The translations under genes and the position numbers were made by a program. From Rhea pennata (lineage: Eukaryota > Chordata > Aves > Rheiformes > Rheidae), in assembly GCF_028389875.1 (NCBI RefSeq), contig NC_084676.1, forward strand, positions 1,798,001-1,862,000: a DNA stretch of 64,000 bases, read 5' to 3'. Below are positions 24,583 to 35,323 of the stretch, piece by piece. The notes under the pieces were generated by a model. That model worked only from the letters and a program-made list of their open reading frames with translations, was not told the DNA's origin and did no database searches. Position 1 is the first letter of the stretch; each line of letters opens with the position of its first letter.

Positions 24583-26410
24583 CGGGGGGGGCAGCTGCTA
24601 CTGGGGAAAGGTGGCATCTTTGGGGCGGGGGGGGAGGGGCATGAGCAGTTACCCCAAGACGCCAAAAGGGCACAGGGTCTCCTCGCTCAGCCAGCCCCCT
24701 CCCCCCCCCGGCAGCCGGCACCCTTGGGGGCTGAGGGAGCGGCTGGGTGGGTGCCACAGCGTGAGGCTCTGACAGGCGGGTGCAAACCTCTCCGGAATTC
24801 ACTGCCCCGTGCAGGAGGCCCCGAAACACCCCCCGGCTTTGCGTGTGCAAGGTGGCTTCGGGGCTGCCTGGGCCGGGACCGGCAGGCTGCAGCCCAGCTC
24901 CTGGCAGCAGCCCCGGAGGGGCTCTGCGGAGCTGCTGCTGGGAGCAGCCCCCCCTCCCCCCCCCCGCCCCCATGTCCGAGGGCAGGTAGAGGCTGCTGGA
25001 GAAAGACCTCCCCCCCCCCCGGGAGGGGGCATTGGCCAAACATCCCCCGCTCCGCCGGGACCTGACATGACCCTCCCGGCGCATCCACCTCCGTTTCTGG
25101 CAGTTCCTATTGCTGATGAAGGACGGCGCGGGCAGGAGCGAGCGTGGAGGGGGCCAGCGCCGGGCCCGCACCCCCGGCCCCTGCTAAACCCAGGCCCAGG
25201 GCTCCTTTGCGCCCCCCCCACCCCGACAGAGCGGTGCCGCCGGCGGTGCCAGCCCGGCCTTCCGCTGCCGTCCGACGGCGACGGGGAGGTTTCGCAAACA
25301 TCTTGTGACTCGGAGAATGTTGCAACCGCGGAGGAAAAAATAAGTCTCTGCTTTGGCCGCTGCCGCCCGGATCGGGGGAGGGAGGGAGAGCGCGGGGGGG
25401 GGAGGGGGGAGCGGGGTGGCCCGGGGGGGGGGGTGTTTGGGGCTCTCTCGGTGGTGGTGGTGGGGGGGGAGGGGGGTCGTGCAAAGCAGCCCCGCAGCCC
25501 CACCCCTCCCCTCCCGCCCTCCCGCCGCCTGGAAGGGGGAGGCTGTGCCCCTCCCCCCGATGTCCACCCTCCCCATAAGCGCCCCCGCAGGGAGGCACCG
25601 TGGCCGCAGGACGCGCCCCCTCCGCCCCCCCACCCCCCCCCCGCCGGTACCGAGCGGCTGCGGCGCCCCGCGGAGGCCGAGGACGCCCCCCGCAGGAGCG
25701 CGGCCGCACTGCACCCGGGGGTGGGGGGGGAAGCTCCGTGCAGCCGCCGCATATCCGACCCCCACCCCGGCCAAGCCGCTGCCGGGGGGGGGGGGCGGGG
25801 GGCGGAGCCAGCCCTGCTTCCGTCCCGGCGCCGCGGAGCGCCCCCCCCGCCCCGTACAGACACACAGACATCCCTCCCCCGGCACAGAGACACCCCTCAA
25901 CAGAGACATCCCCCCATACAGAAATGCTCCTGCCCCCCCCCCCGAATACCCCACTCGGCTTCCCAGAGACCCCCTCCCCCCCAAGCACCCCCCCCGAGAC
26001 ACCCCCTCTCCCCGAATCCCTTCCCGACCCCTTGTCCCCACGGTCAGAGCCCTGTGCTCACCCCCTACGCACAGCAGCCCCCCCCCCCCCGAGCCCCGTG
26101 CACATCCCACCGTGCACGCCATGCCCCTCCCCCCGCCCAGCACACAGACCGCCCCCCCCCCGGGACAGCCCCCGCCTGCACACAGCGACCCCCAACACAC
26201 AGCCCCCCCCCAAAAAAACCCACAAGGATACACATTTCTGTGCAAAGCAACCCCCCCCCCCGCAGCACACAGGACCCCCCCCCCCCCCCGCAGGGACCCC
26301 CCCCAGGAAACGAGAGCATCTGTCTGCTCCCGCAGCACGCTGCCCTCCGGCACGTCCCCCTCCAGCAGTAGTCGCCATGCACAGAGACACCCCCCCCCCC
26401 GCCAAACACC
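24583..26410. repeat. G-run and C-run array with G-quadruplex potential
   Basis: The + strand carries dense runs of 7-14 G (for example around 25393-25478, where at least six G-runs lie within 90 bases) and, from about 25840 to 26410, dense runs of 7-15 C. The C-rich half is a decayed minisatellite: units like cacagagacacccc recur near 25880-25910 and 26380, with many variants in between. Non-repetitive CpG-rich sequence (25050-25375) is embedded in the middle. Run lengths in such tracts are prone to sequencing error. Confidence 0.7.
25050..25375. promoter_or_regulatory. Candidate CpG-island regulatory core
   Basis: This block of complex, CpG-dense sequence is flanked on both sides by homopolymer arrays. 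It contains TTTCGCAAACATCTTGTGAC, then GTTGCAAC (an RFX/X-box-like half site) and an A-rich end before the G-runs resume. Preservation of complex sequence inside a decaying repeat array suggests function, but no promoter elements or start site can be assigned. It could equally be a chance remnant. Confidence 0.3.
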
Positions 26411-27899
26411 CCCCTGCCCACAGTCGCCTCTAGAGCTGCCCCCTGCCCAGCATGGAGGCGGTGGCACACGGGAATGCCACTGCTGTCCCCTCTGTGCTGC
26501 CCCAACAGTGGCAGCGGGAACCCCTTTGGTGCTGGTTGGGGGGGGCACAAATGGGGACCTGGCGCCCTAGGGTCACAGGGCAGGAGAGGGTGCTGCACCC
26601 TACCCTCTGCCCCACAGCAATTAAATAGACCTGCTGCCAAGGGGAACTGCTAGCTGAGCACCCCCCCATCCCAGGGTGGCACCAGGGTGCCAGCCGGGCT
26701 CCCCGTGCGCAGGGGCGCGCTGTCCCGTGCCATCCCCACCAGCCACAGTCTGGATCTGGGGACAAGGCTGGCCCAAGTGGCCCTGTACACGTGCCCCAAG
26801 CCAGGGCGATGTCCCACCCTGGGGCGCCGGGCCCTTCGGATGGAGGCTAAGGGTGAAAGAGCAGGAAAAGGGCAAAAATGTGTTTTTTTTTTCCTGGTTG
26901 GGCTACAGCCGCCTCCAGCTTGGGAAGCAGAAACAAAGAGACTTTGCAAAGCCGGCAGCCGGCCTGGCGGCGGACGTGGGTCACGTTTCAGGAAACTGCA
27001 GCCTCCCTGCGTGCTTGGAGCCAAAGCCCTCAAGTCCTTCAGCAATCACTGTCCTTCCCCGTGGCACCCCGGAAATGGCAAAGGGGCTTCTTGGCTCCAA
27101 AGAGGCTTGTATCACCCCCTCAGCCTGGGGCTGGATCTCCTGGTGTTGTCTTGCCCCCTCTTTTTTTCTCCTTGTACTTCTCCTTCTGCTGGTTTCCCAC
27201 CCTCTCGGGACCAGCTCGCAGGCTGTCCGTCCCCAGTTCCTTGACATCCTCTCTTCCGTGGTGGCTCAGCCCCGTAGCTGGGGGCTGGTGGGATCAGTGA
27301 CCATCCTGGCCAAAGCAGAGGCCAAGGTGGTGGAGGACCAGCTGGAACAGCGACCAGAGGCCACGTGTCCCGTCCTCCAGCGGTTATCGCTAGATCACTG
27401 CTGGCTACTTGTGGTGCCAGGAGCATTTTACGCAAAGAGGAGCGGAAAAGCCTGCTGATGCAGCCAGGCTGGGAGGGCAGCATCACCCTCTGCCCCCAGG
27501 GTGTCCCGTGGGCTGGCACCAAGGTGTGAGCAGCTCACCACCAGCTTGTTCAGAGCAGTTGTTTTCCTGCCAAATTAACCTGTTAATAAAAGAAAAGAAA
27601 AGAAAAAAGAGAGAGAAAACAGATTTCTGCTGGATTAGTGAGCTGAACTGACCCCTGACCACCCGTTGTAGCCCCAGACGGGATTGCCCCCTTTCGGCAG
27701 CAGCTCCCTGCAGGCCACACGGAGGGACGAGGTGGCCCTGGGGAGGGCTTGGCCCCCACGTGCTCCCCTGCGTCAGACTGCGGTCACAAGATGAGTCCAG
27801 GGCAGCTCATCCAGCTGGGCTCCTGCCCAGCAAAAAGGAGAAAATAATAATAATAATAAAAAAAGCTCATTCTCAAGCCCCTCCATCTCTCTGCGTGTA

Positions 27900-28700
27900 G
27901 CCATGCGGGGAGCAGGGCTGCTCCATTGGGGTCCCACTGGCGAGCCGCGCGGGGCACCGAGCTCCGGCGCCGGGCGCTTGGCGCCGCGTGCCGTAGGCAC
28001 AGGCAGAGAGCTGCGGGGTTGATCGGGGCTTTGCCCATCCGGCTCAGCGGTGAATCCCGGCCGAGAGCCTGCAGCTCGCCCGCCAGCTGCCTCTGCGCAG
28101 AGCTAACCTATACCGGCGCCGGGGAGCCGGCGGGTAAGCGAGTGCCTCTCTGACGAACGCGTCGAGGGGAGGGCGGCCGATCCCACCAAAAAGCGCTTTG
28201 AAAGCCTGTTGCTTGGGATGTTAAACGGCGGCAGCCAGGTAACTGTGGGTGTTCGCTGCTGCCGAAACCAAGCGCACGCGCTGCTGGCTCCTGCAGGGCC
28301 CAGGCGGGGCAGAGGGTGTAAGCAGCGCAGCACACGAGCGTGGACGTCTGCAGCGGGCCCCTTCCACCTGAGCTCATCAGAAAGCAGGTGAAGAAAACGT
28401 GCCGGGGGCCGGAGGACTGTAGCTCGGTCGCCCTTGAGCTCCAGCCTGCGGGAGCTTCCCTGCAGCAGTGCCGTGGATTTGCTTCCAAAACCGGCCCATT
28501 TCTCTCCACAGGAGCCCGTTTTTGTGGTGTCCCCTCCAAAGACTGTGACCGCTACAGGTGCGAGCGCTGGCTGGGCCCGGCGGCCGGGTGGCTCGCATGC
28601 GAGCGGTGCGCGGGGCGGCGTGGGGAGCTGGCTGCGACGGCGATCGCGTGGGGCGTTTCGGGCTGCCCGGGCAGGGGATGGGAACCCCTTCCTGCAGACA
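27900..28700. promoter_or_regulatory. Second CpG-rich block with a splice-donor-like site
   Basis: CpG-dense sequence contains ggagccggcgg followed by GTAAGC at 28134-28139, which resembles a 5' splice donor of a first exon. An AATAAA lies downstream at 28910-28915. No coding exon is recognisable, so any transcript would be non-coding or would splice elsewhere. This is a speculative annotation from base composition and one splice motif. Confidence 0.25.
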
Positions 28701-30849
28701 GAGCCGTCTGCATCCCAGCCAGCTGCTTTTCCATAATCACTGCAGGATTTTATTTCCCCCCTGAGTTATGCCACCATCTTCTTTTACAGCTTCAACTATT
28801 TGTGTAGGAATGAGCAGCATTTAATGATCCTGCAAGTCTCCTCCTGCTCCATAACCCACTTCCTGATGCTTTGATGCTTTTACACCTTAAGCCCAGTGTT
28901 TGGGGCCAGAATAAAATTTGCCTTTTGATTGCTTAAACCTTGTGATTGCCCTGGAGGAGCAAGCACGGGAGAGGGCACGTGCCTGCCTTTGCCAGCCCTT
29001 GGTTTAAATGCGACATCGCTGCCAAGAGTGCCGGGAGGTCAGTGTGACTATACTCGTTGACCAGGTTAAGGAGGGAGGTCAGCCCTAAGCTGCTTTCTGG
29101 GCTTTAGAAGGCCAGGCAAAATAGGACGTGGTGGGATTTCACCCTCCTACACATTGCTTTACGCTGTAGTGGCCTCCACGGTGTAGCTGCGAGCCAAACT
29201 GGCCCCTCCACTGAGGCTCTGGAGCGGGAGCTGCACAGGGTGTTGCAAAATCGTTCCCCAGCTCAACCCGGGAGCTTTCTGCAGCTTCTCCGTGCAGCCT
29301 GCACCCAGGTGGGACCCTTCATTCGCCTGCCTGCATGGACAGGAGCTGGACGCAGCACAAGGCGCTCAGGTCCTGGTATACGTAGCCCTCAGGCTGGCAC
29401 CTCCGGACCTCGGCTTGGCCACCCTGTCCTCCCCCCCCTGCTCAGAGTTGGCCTGCAAACCCCTCCTCCTGTCCATGCTCACGGCTGCATGCAGCAGCAG
29501 CGCCAGCAGAGCCTGTCTGGGAGAAGCTGTCTGGATTCGATCAGAGCAGCTCTGTTGCAGGATGACAGCTGTGGCCAAGGCCGTGAAATCAGAGCTGGGA
29601 AACGAAAGCACCGGAAAGGGGAGGGAGACAAGGTAAGGGACGGGAAGGAAGAGAAGGGAAGGGACAGAGCAACCCCCAGAGCAGGGGCAAAGGCGAACTG
29701 AACCACCGCAGCAGGGGCAGAGGAAGGGGAGAGGACGCTGGCGCTGCCACCAGGCCATGGCAGAGTAAGGGGCTCAGCTCTAAGTGGAAACACCTCAGAC
29801 AGTGCCAAACCTGACTGCTGGGAGCACTGGGGATGGGTGAATGCCATCCACACGCATCCATGGGTGCCAGTTCCCTCTGCAAGCTGCCGGGCTCTGCTGG
29901 TGCTGGCATTTCTCTTGCTGGACGTGTGCGCAACAGCCCAGGTGCTGGCTACTGACCACTCTGCGCCTGGTCGTCATCATGCGATGCTTCACCTGTGTGT
30001 GTCACCAGCAAGACCCAGCTTTCACATGTGTGGATCCTTTACTACTGATGAGAAAAGACTTAGTTTCTCCTTGCCAACTCCTAGCTGAAGGTGGCTCATT
30101 GCACAGGAGAGGTGGCCGCCTAAAAGTGTCTTCATGCTGTCCTTGCACCTGGTGTGGCCCAGAGCAGGCCCATGGTGGCTAATACTATGGCAATGGCTGC
30201 CATCAGTTGTCACATTATGCTCTGCCAGATGTCAAGTCAGAGCCTCCTGCATCCCTCCCCCCCCCCTCTGCCCCTGCAATCTCGACAGGTTGCACCGGCT
30301 GCAGATGCTGCTGGAGACTTGCTTGTGTGTGAGCATGAGGACACCCATGACCTTCACCAGCCCGAGTGCTTAAGGGTGGTCTAGACCAAACATGAAGCCA
30401 GGGATGGCACTACATCTTAAGCTGTCTTCCTCTAGGCCTGTCCCAAATACCGTGGGAGCGAGGGCTCCTGGCTGGTCCTGCCTAAACTTCAGCTCTGTGG
30501 AAGGTGCACCCAAGTTGCACGTGCCTGCTCCGGGCCCCACCATGTCCCCACTGTGGGGGCAGGCAGTGGGGCTTTGCAAGCCCCTTGCCCCACAGAGCCA
30601 GGCTGTTTTAGCATCAGCAAAGGCAGATGTTGTCCCGTGATGGGGGCAGAGCTTCAAAAAAGAAAGGCCAAGGCCTCGCCAGCATCTGGCCGAGGTGCAG
30701 GAGCCGGAGACGAACATCCTCCCCCAGCGCAGATGTCCAGGCTTGAAGCACTTCCTCTGCTCCCTACCCCGGGGGACATGACTCAGCCGTTGCCTCCTCG
30801 CGCAGAGCCTGCTCACAGCTCTGTGCTTCGCTGCAGCCTCTGCCTTGAG

Positions 30850-32300
30850 TCAAACAGAAATCCTAAATTACTCCCTTGTGGATCTCCCCAGCCCGTGGCA
30901 GCTCTTAGGAAGGGTGGGCACGGAGCCATCCGTCCCTGCGGGGCGTCAGGGCAGAGTTAGTGCTTCGGGAAACCCCAAGTGGAAAAAATTAAAAAAACTT
31001 AAAAAATTAAATTAAAATAAAATAAATAAAGCAGCCAGAATTACCCTCCCACAGTGCATGTGGCCGCAGTCCAGGTCTCCCTCTCCTCGCTGAGCTCGCA
31101 GGGCCGGGAACCACCTGGGCTTCAGTGCGGAGGAGCCCGAGCCGCCCCTTGGGTGCGAGGGAAGGCACGGCGGAGCCCGCGGCAATGCTGGCCCCGCGGC
31201 ATGCCGCAGCCAGCCTCCGCGTTGCTTTCCAGCCCCTCGTCTGCCATGCCAGGCCCCCGCGCACAGCTGTGCCGCTCCCCCCCCCCCACTTTGTGCTGGC
31301 GATGGGGCAATGGGGACCGGGGCCGGCGGCAGGAGGGTGGGGTGGGGGGCTGCAGGCTCTCACGTCACCTCCATCGCTGCCAAAACCCAGCAGCAGGCAA
31401 ACTCGTGGCGGGGGGCGGGGGGCAGAACCACCCAGCCGGGCTGGGCCAAGAGGGGGGCTTGGACCACCTCCCCCAGCCTCACGATGCAGCGCTGAGCCCC
31501 GGCGGAGATGGAACCTGCTTGAAAACTCTCCTCCCCCCTCCCCCCGGCCAAAACAGAGAGAGGAGCCGGAGGAATCCCGAGGGAGAGGAGAGGGGACAGG
31601 GCAGGGTGGGCGCCAGCAGGGGAGAGCGGCCAGGCGGGCAGGAGAGGAGGAGGAGGAGGAGGAGGAGGCGGCAGACAAGGCTGCTTTGTGCAGGAAGCAC
31701 CCGTGGGGCTGCAGTGGGGGGAGAGGCTTCTGGGCCTGCTGGGTGCCAGACGGTGGCGAGGGGGTGCCAGGGGTCTGGGCTGGCTCCCTCTAACCGCGGT
31801 GCAGCCCAATGCTGGAGGAGCATAAACCCAAGCAGGCATCAGCCTTCGCTGGCAAAGTCCAGACACTTCCCGGTCCCCGCAGCAGCCCTCCCCCGGGAAG
31901 CCCGGGAGGTCTCTGCTCGCCTTGTGCTGAGGTCTCTCAAGTCCATTTTGGCTCAAAGCTTTGACATTTGGGCATCTGTCCCCATGCACTAACCGAGCAT
32001 CGACCGCAAATTTAAAAATCCCTCCAGCGCCCTAGACCCTCCCGATACTTTGGCGGGCCCCTGAGGACGTCTCCAGTAAGCCCTCAGGCAGGCTTTCCTT
32101 CATGCCCACACCGAGCACCCCATGCCTGGCAGAGAGGCGCAGAGCCCTGTCGTGCCCCCCCACCGGATACCCCAATGGAGAGAAGGGGAATCCCTCGGAG
32201 GGGCTCGGGAAGCACACGGGGGGGGGGGGGGTGAAAACCTCTGCCTGGCCCATAGCGCCTGCTGCCGGGGCCTGGGAGCAGCATCTCCCACTGAGACCTG
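30850..32300. promoter_or_regulatory. Third CpG-rich block
   Basis: A GC- and CpG-rich block includes (GGA)n at 31641-31668, a 12-14 base G-run at about 32220 and several shorter runs. Overlapping open frames of 200-310 codons on both strands are compositional. No promoter motif or exon is identified. It lies about 2 kb past the inferred end of DIAPH1 transcription. Confidence 0.3.
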
Positions 32301-34204
32301 GCAGGTGAAGGAGAGCTCAAGGTCGGGCTCTCCTCAGAGTCTGGGCTGCTCCCAGCTCCGACAGTGCCGTGGCCAGCAAGACCACAGCTGGTGGTTTGGC
32401 TGCAGGAGCTGCAGCCCAGGCAGAGCCTCATTTACAGGTGTCTGAGTCCCCAGACACCTTCTGCCCTCCCAACCACAGCTTGGTGGAGATGCGCCTTCGC
32501 CATCAGCCCTGGGGTTCCTATTTGCCTCTGTCCCAAAGCTGAGCTTTGACCATCTCCACTTAACCAGCAGGGACAAGAGCAGTGCCCTGTTCACCAGCTG
32601 CTCTGAGCTGAGCCACCAGACTGCTGGATGCCAGCGCTGGCCTCGGTGGTTGCTGCCTTCCCACACTGGCTTCAGAGCTGGTTTATTCTCCTTCATCCCA
32701 GCTCCTTCTCTGCAGCAGCTCCAGCTCAGTGCACTGGTCACTGCCCCATCTCCTCTCCCACAAGGTCCCATCCTGCAGCAGCCAGGCTGCTGGGCAGCCA
32801 GCACAGACAGCTGGGCACACCTGGGTCCCCTCTGGCAAGGCTCAGCTCTACTTTAAGAGCAGTTTATCACAGCTGGTTTTTTTTCCATTTTAGCAGGGTA
32901 ACGCAGGCTCTTTGAGCTGAGCTGTAAGAGGAGCCAGTGAGACTGTAGCTAGGTAGGCAACAGGCACCCTGGTACACCATGGTCCCAGTGCCATCAGCCT
33001 GGCCAGGGCCTCATGCTCTTCAATTAGCAACTTGTCATTGACAAGGTAATTAAATATGCTACCTAACATTTTTATAGGATTGAGATCAAACTAGGGCAAT
33101 AATGAGGTCTCTGCCCTTGTTTAAAATTATCATGGCAATCTCATCCCTCCACGCCCATGGGGACCAGTTCCAGAAACCTGAGCGGAGCGATTAGCAGCCA
33201 GCCAGCAGCCCTGGGCCTGGCCTCGCTTGCACGCACGACAGCTCTTCCCTCCCCCTGCGGGAACGGGGATGGCCTAACTCCCAAAGGGGCCCAAGGAAAA
33301 AGCAGTGATGGAGGGTTTGGGGCTGCAGGTACAGCTGAGTTTAATCCTGCTCACATCTGAGCAGGGCCCAGCTCCAGTCTCCTCCAAACACCATTAAGCT
33401 GTTTGGATGAGAGGTAGGTTGTGGGGCTTTAGGATCCCTCCCCAGCTCACTTGTTCCCCAAATGATCTCATCTCCCTGGCTCTCTTCTCCTCCTCCTCCA
33501 CCCTACTGGGATGCTCTGCTCCTGCTCCAGCTGAAAGGGGAGCACAGGCTGGCCATGGCACTGCCAGGGCAGGCAGGATGGAGAGGGGAATCTCACACAG
33601 CCCAGAGCACTGTTAGAGATCAGGGTACTTCAGTACTGAACAGCTGCTGGAACATGCACTTGACCCCACCGGTGAGGAACTCAGCTGGGATGTGGTCCTC
33701 TTTGCACAAAGGACACGGCCTTGCTGCTCCCTGTCCCACATACAGCAGCAGTCACAAGAAAAAGCTCTTCCCCTACTAACAACCCTGAGACAGTAACATG
33801 GGGAAATGCATTTGCACTTCTGAAGAGCTATCTGGAAAGAAAAAGCAGAACAAAAAAACTCCAGGCCAAGACAACAGCAGGTGGTCACAGCTCAGCAGGT
33901 TTCCTGCTGGGTCACCCTCCAAACACGCCCAGGTCCAACTCAGAGGGAGCCAGTGAGTGCATCTGTTGTCCTAGGTGCCTTGCCATGCAGGGCAGGACCA
34001 GGGACAAATGTCTTGGACCAGGATGGACACAGGGTGTCACAAAGCTGCCTCACTGCTACACATACTTCAGCCCAGAGCGGGTCCCTATGGCTTAGCACCA
34101 CAGGTCTCCAATCCAGGCTTGTCTCTACACCAAGAAAGAGCAGAAAAATGATACAGAAGCAGAGAAAGGTCAAGACCACAGCCATTTTTGTACCCAAAAT
34201 AATG

Positions 34205-34210
34205 TTTATT
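34205..34210 (-). terminator. DIAPH1: Candidate distal polyadenylation signal of DIAPH1
   Basis: AATAAA on the - strand sits in the context GGAGAAATAAACATTATTTT, with a GU-rich downstream element about 20-35 bases further. It is the first canonical signal past the poly-U tract and the last strong one before the intergenic CpG region. Confidence 0.55.
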
Positions 34211-34291
34211 TCTCCATATTTTGTACATATAAAGAAACTGTCATGATACCATGGTGCTACCAGAGCAGTGCTTGCCCACAGCTGCAAAGCC

Positions 34292-34294
<3 letters not shown>

Positions 34295-34356
<62 letters not shown>
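34295..34356 (+). repeat. 62-base poly(A) tract (poly-U in DIAPH1 sense)
   Basis: An uninterrupted run of 62 A on the + strand, ending at ggttttaatg. It is not a retrocopy tail of any element I recognise on its left. If the distal DIAPH1 poly(A) site is used, the mRNA would contain a U62 run ending about 85 bases before its AAUAAA. Confidence 0.9.
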
Positions 34357-34358
<2 letters not shown>

Positions 34359-35317
34359 TTTTAATGAAGGAAACCCTTACAAGCCCACCAGAAAATAAAA
34401 GCTCTCGGGCAAGGCTCCAGACTGGCCCAGGTGCAGCTCACATATCTCTGCGTCTCATTTTGCAGCTTCCTGGGGGCACCGGATCCAGCCGCTGGCATCT
34501 GGCCAGGCAAAGACAACTCCTCCTTAATACAAAGTCACAGACCCGGCAGAGCTTGCTGCACCACCTGGCTGCGAGGGTGACACCCTGCTCTCAGCCAGAC
34601 AGGGTAAAGGGGCCATCGCACAAACTGTCCTACCTGCCTTTTCCGACTCTCTCACCCCTTTCCAGGTAGGCAGCAGCTAGCAGACGCCAGGGGAAGGCAG
34701 CGAAGCCTGGCTTCTAGCAGCCTCCCGATCGACCCAGCTTTGAGTGAGCCGAGTCCCTCCACTGCTGCCACCACGGGGTCAGCATCATCCTGCCTTACTG
34801 GTCGCCTGGGGCTGAACAGGAGTAATCCCTGTCCCCTCCACAATCAAGGTTTGTCTCATTTAAAAAACAAGTCTCTGACACACAGGCAAGTATCTACCTC
34901 CTCCCAAGGGCCTACTCTGCAGAACAAGGGGCTCACTAGCTGTTTTTCTTATTCTCTCCAGTTCATGCACCACTGGGTTTCATGCAAGAGCCTAGTACCT
35001 GGGATGGGACAGAGATAATAGACACAAAGTGCATTTGAAACAGCTATTGGAAGTCATGCCCTGCACAAAGAGCCCTGCTGAGCGCACACGCTGCCGCGAG
35101 CAGAGCAGCGGCCACGCCACGTGCCAGCGAAGGGAGTGGGCGTGTGCAGCCGCAGGGATAACCTAGCTCCTCTCATCCACTGGCCCCTCCATTTCTTTCC
35201 TTATATTCAGGCTGAAAGGGCAGGGGATGTGGCACCTGCCTCCTGAGCCTCCCTCCCAGCCAGACTGTGATGTTCAGAGGAAACGGGAGGCTGAGAGCCC
35301 TGCACAGTTCCATTTTT

Positions 35318-35323
35318 TTTATT
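35318..35323 (-). terminator. DIAPH1: Candidate proximal polyadenylation signal of DIAPH1
   Basis: AATAAA on the - strand lies within GTTAATAAAAAAAATGG. The downstream element is weaker (ACTGTGCAGGGC). It could be used as an alternative end or be incidental to an A-rich run. Confidence 0.35.

Larger units (their letters stand above)
23996..34184. other. Intergenic interval between PCDHG and DIAPH1, CpG- and homopolymer-rich
   Basis: No protein gene was recognised in these 10.2 kb. Long open frames across 24382-26570 on both strands are a by-product of high GC and proline/glycine homopolymer sequence: several frames are open at once and none resembles a protein. CpG-dense blocks lie at about 24040-26410, 27900-28700 and 30850-32300. 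There are (TAA)n at 27841-27862, an A/T-rich (AAAT)-like patch at 30985-31028 and (GGA)n at 31641-31668. In mammals the corresponding interval holds DNase-hypersensitive control elements of the beta/gamma protocadherin clusters, so a regulatory role is a reasonable inference. Confidence 0.65.

Noticed and set aside
24809..26371. A 520-codon open frame on the + strand, with 405-454-codon frames on both strands across 25184-26570
   Set aside because: The region is a GC-rich homopolymer array with several frames open at once on both strands. The products are proline/glycine/arginine runs with no domain, and the frames depend on exact homopolymer lengths.
25840..26410. Regularly spaced C-rich units considered as a CRISPR-like array
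   Set aside because: The genome is vertebrate, the units are irregular in length, and there are no unique spacers between fixed repeats; it is a decayed minisatellite.
31054..31992. A 312-codon frame on the + strand, with 209-223-codon frames opposite
   Set aside because: CpG-rich composition and a (GGA)n repeat explain it; the frames overlap in several phases and resemble no protein.
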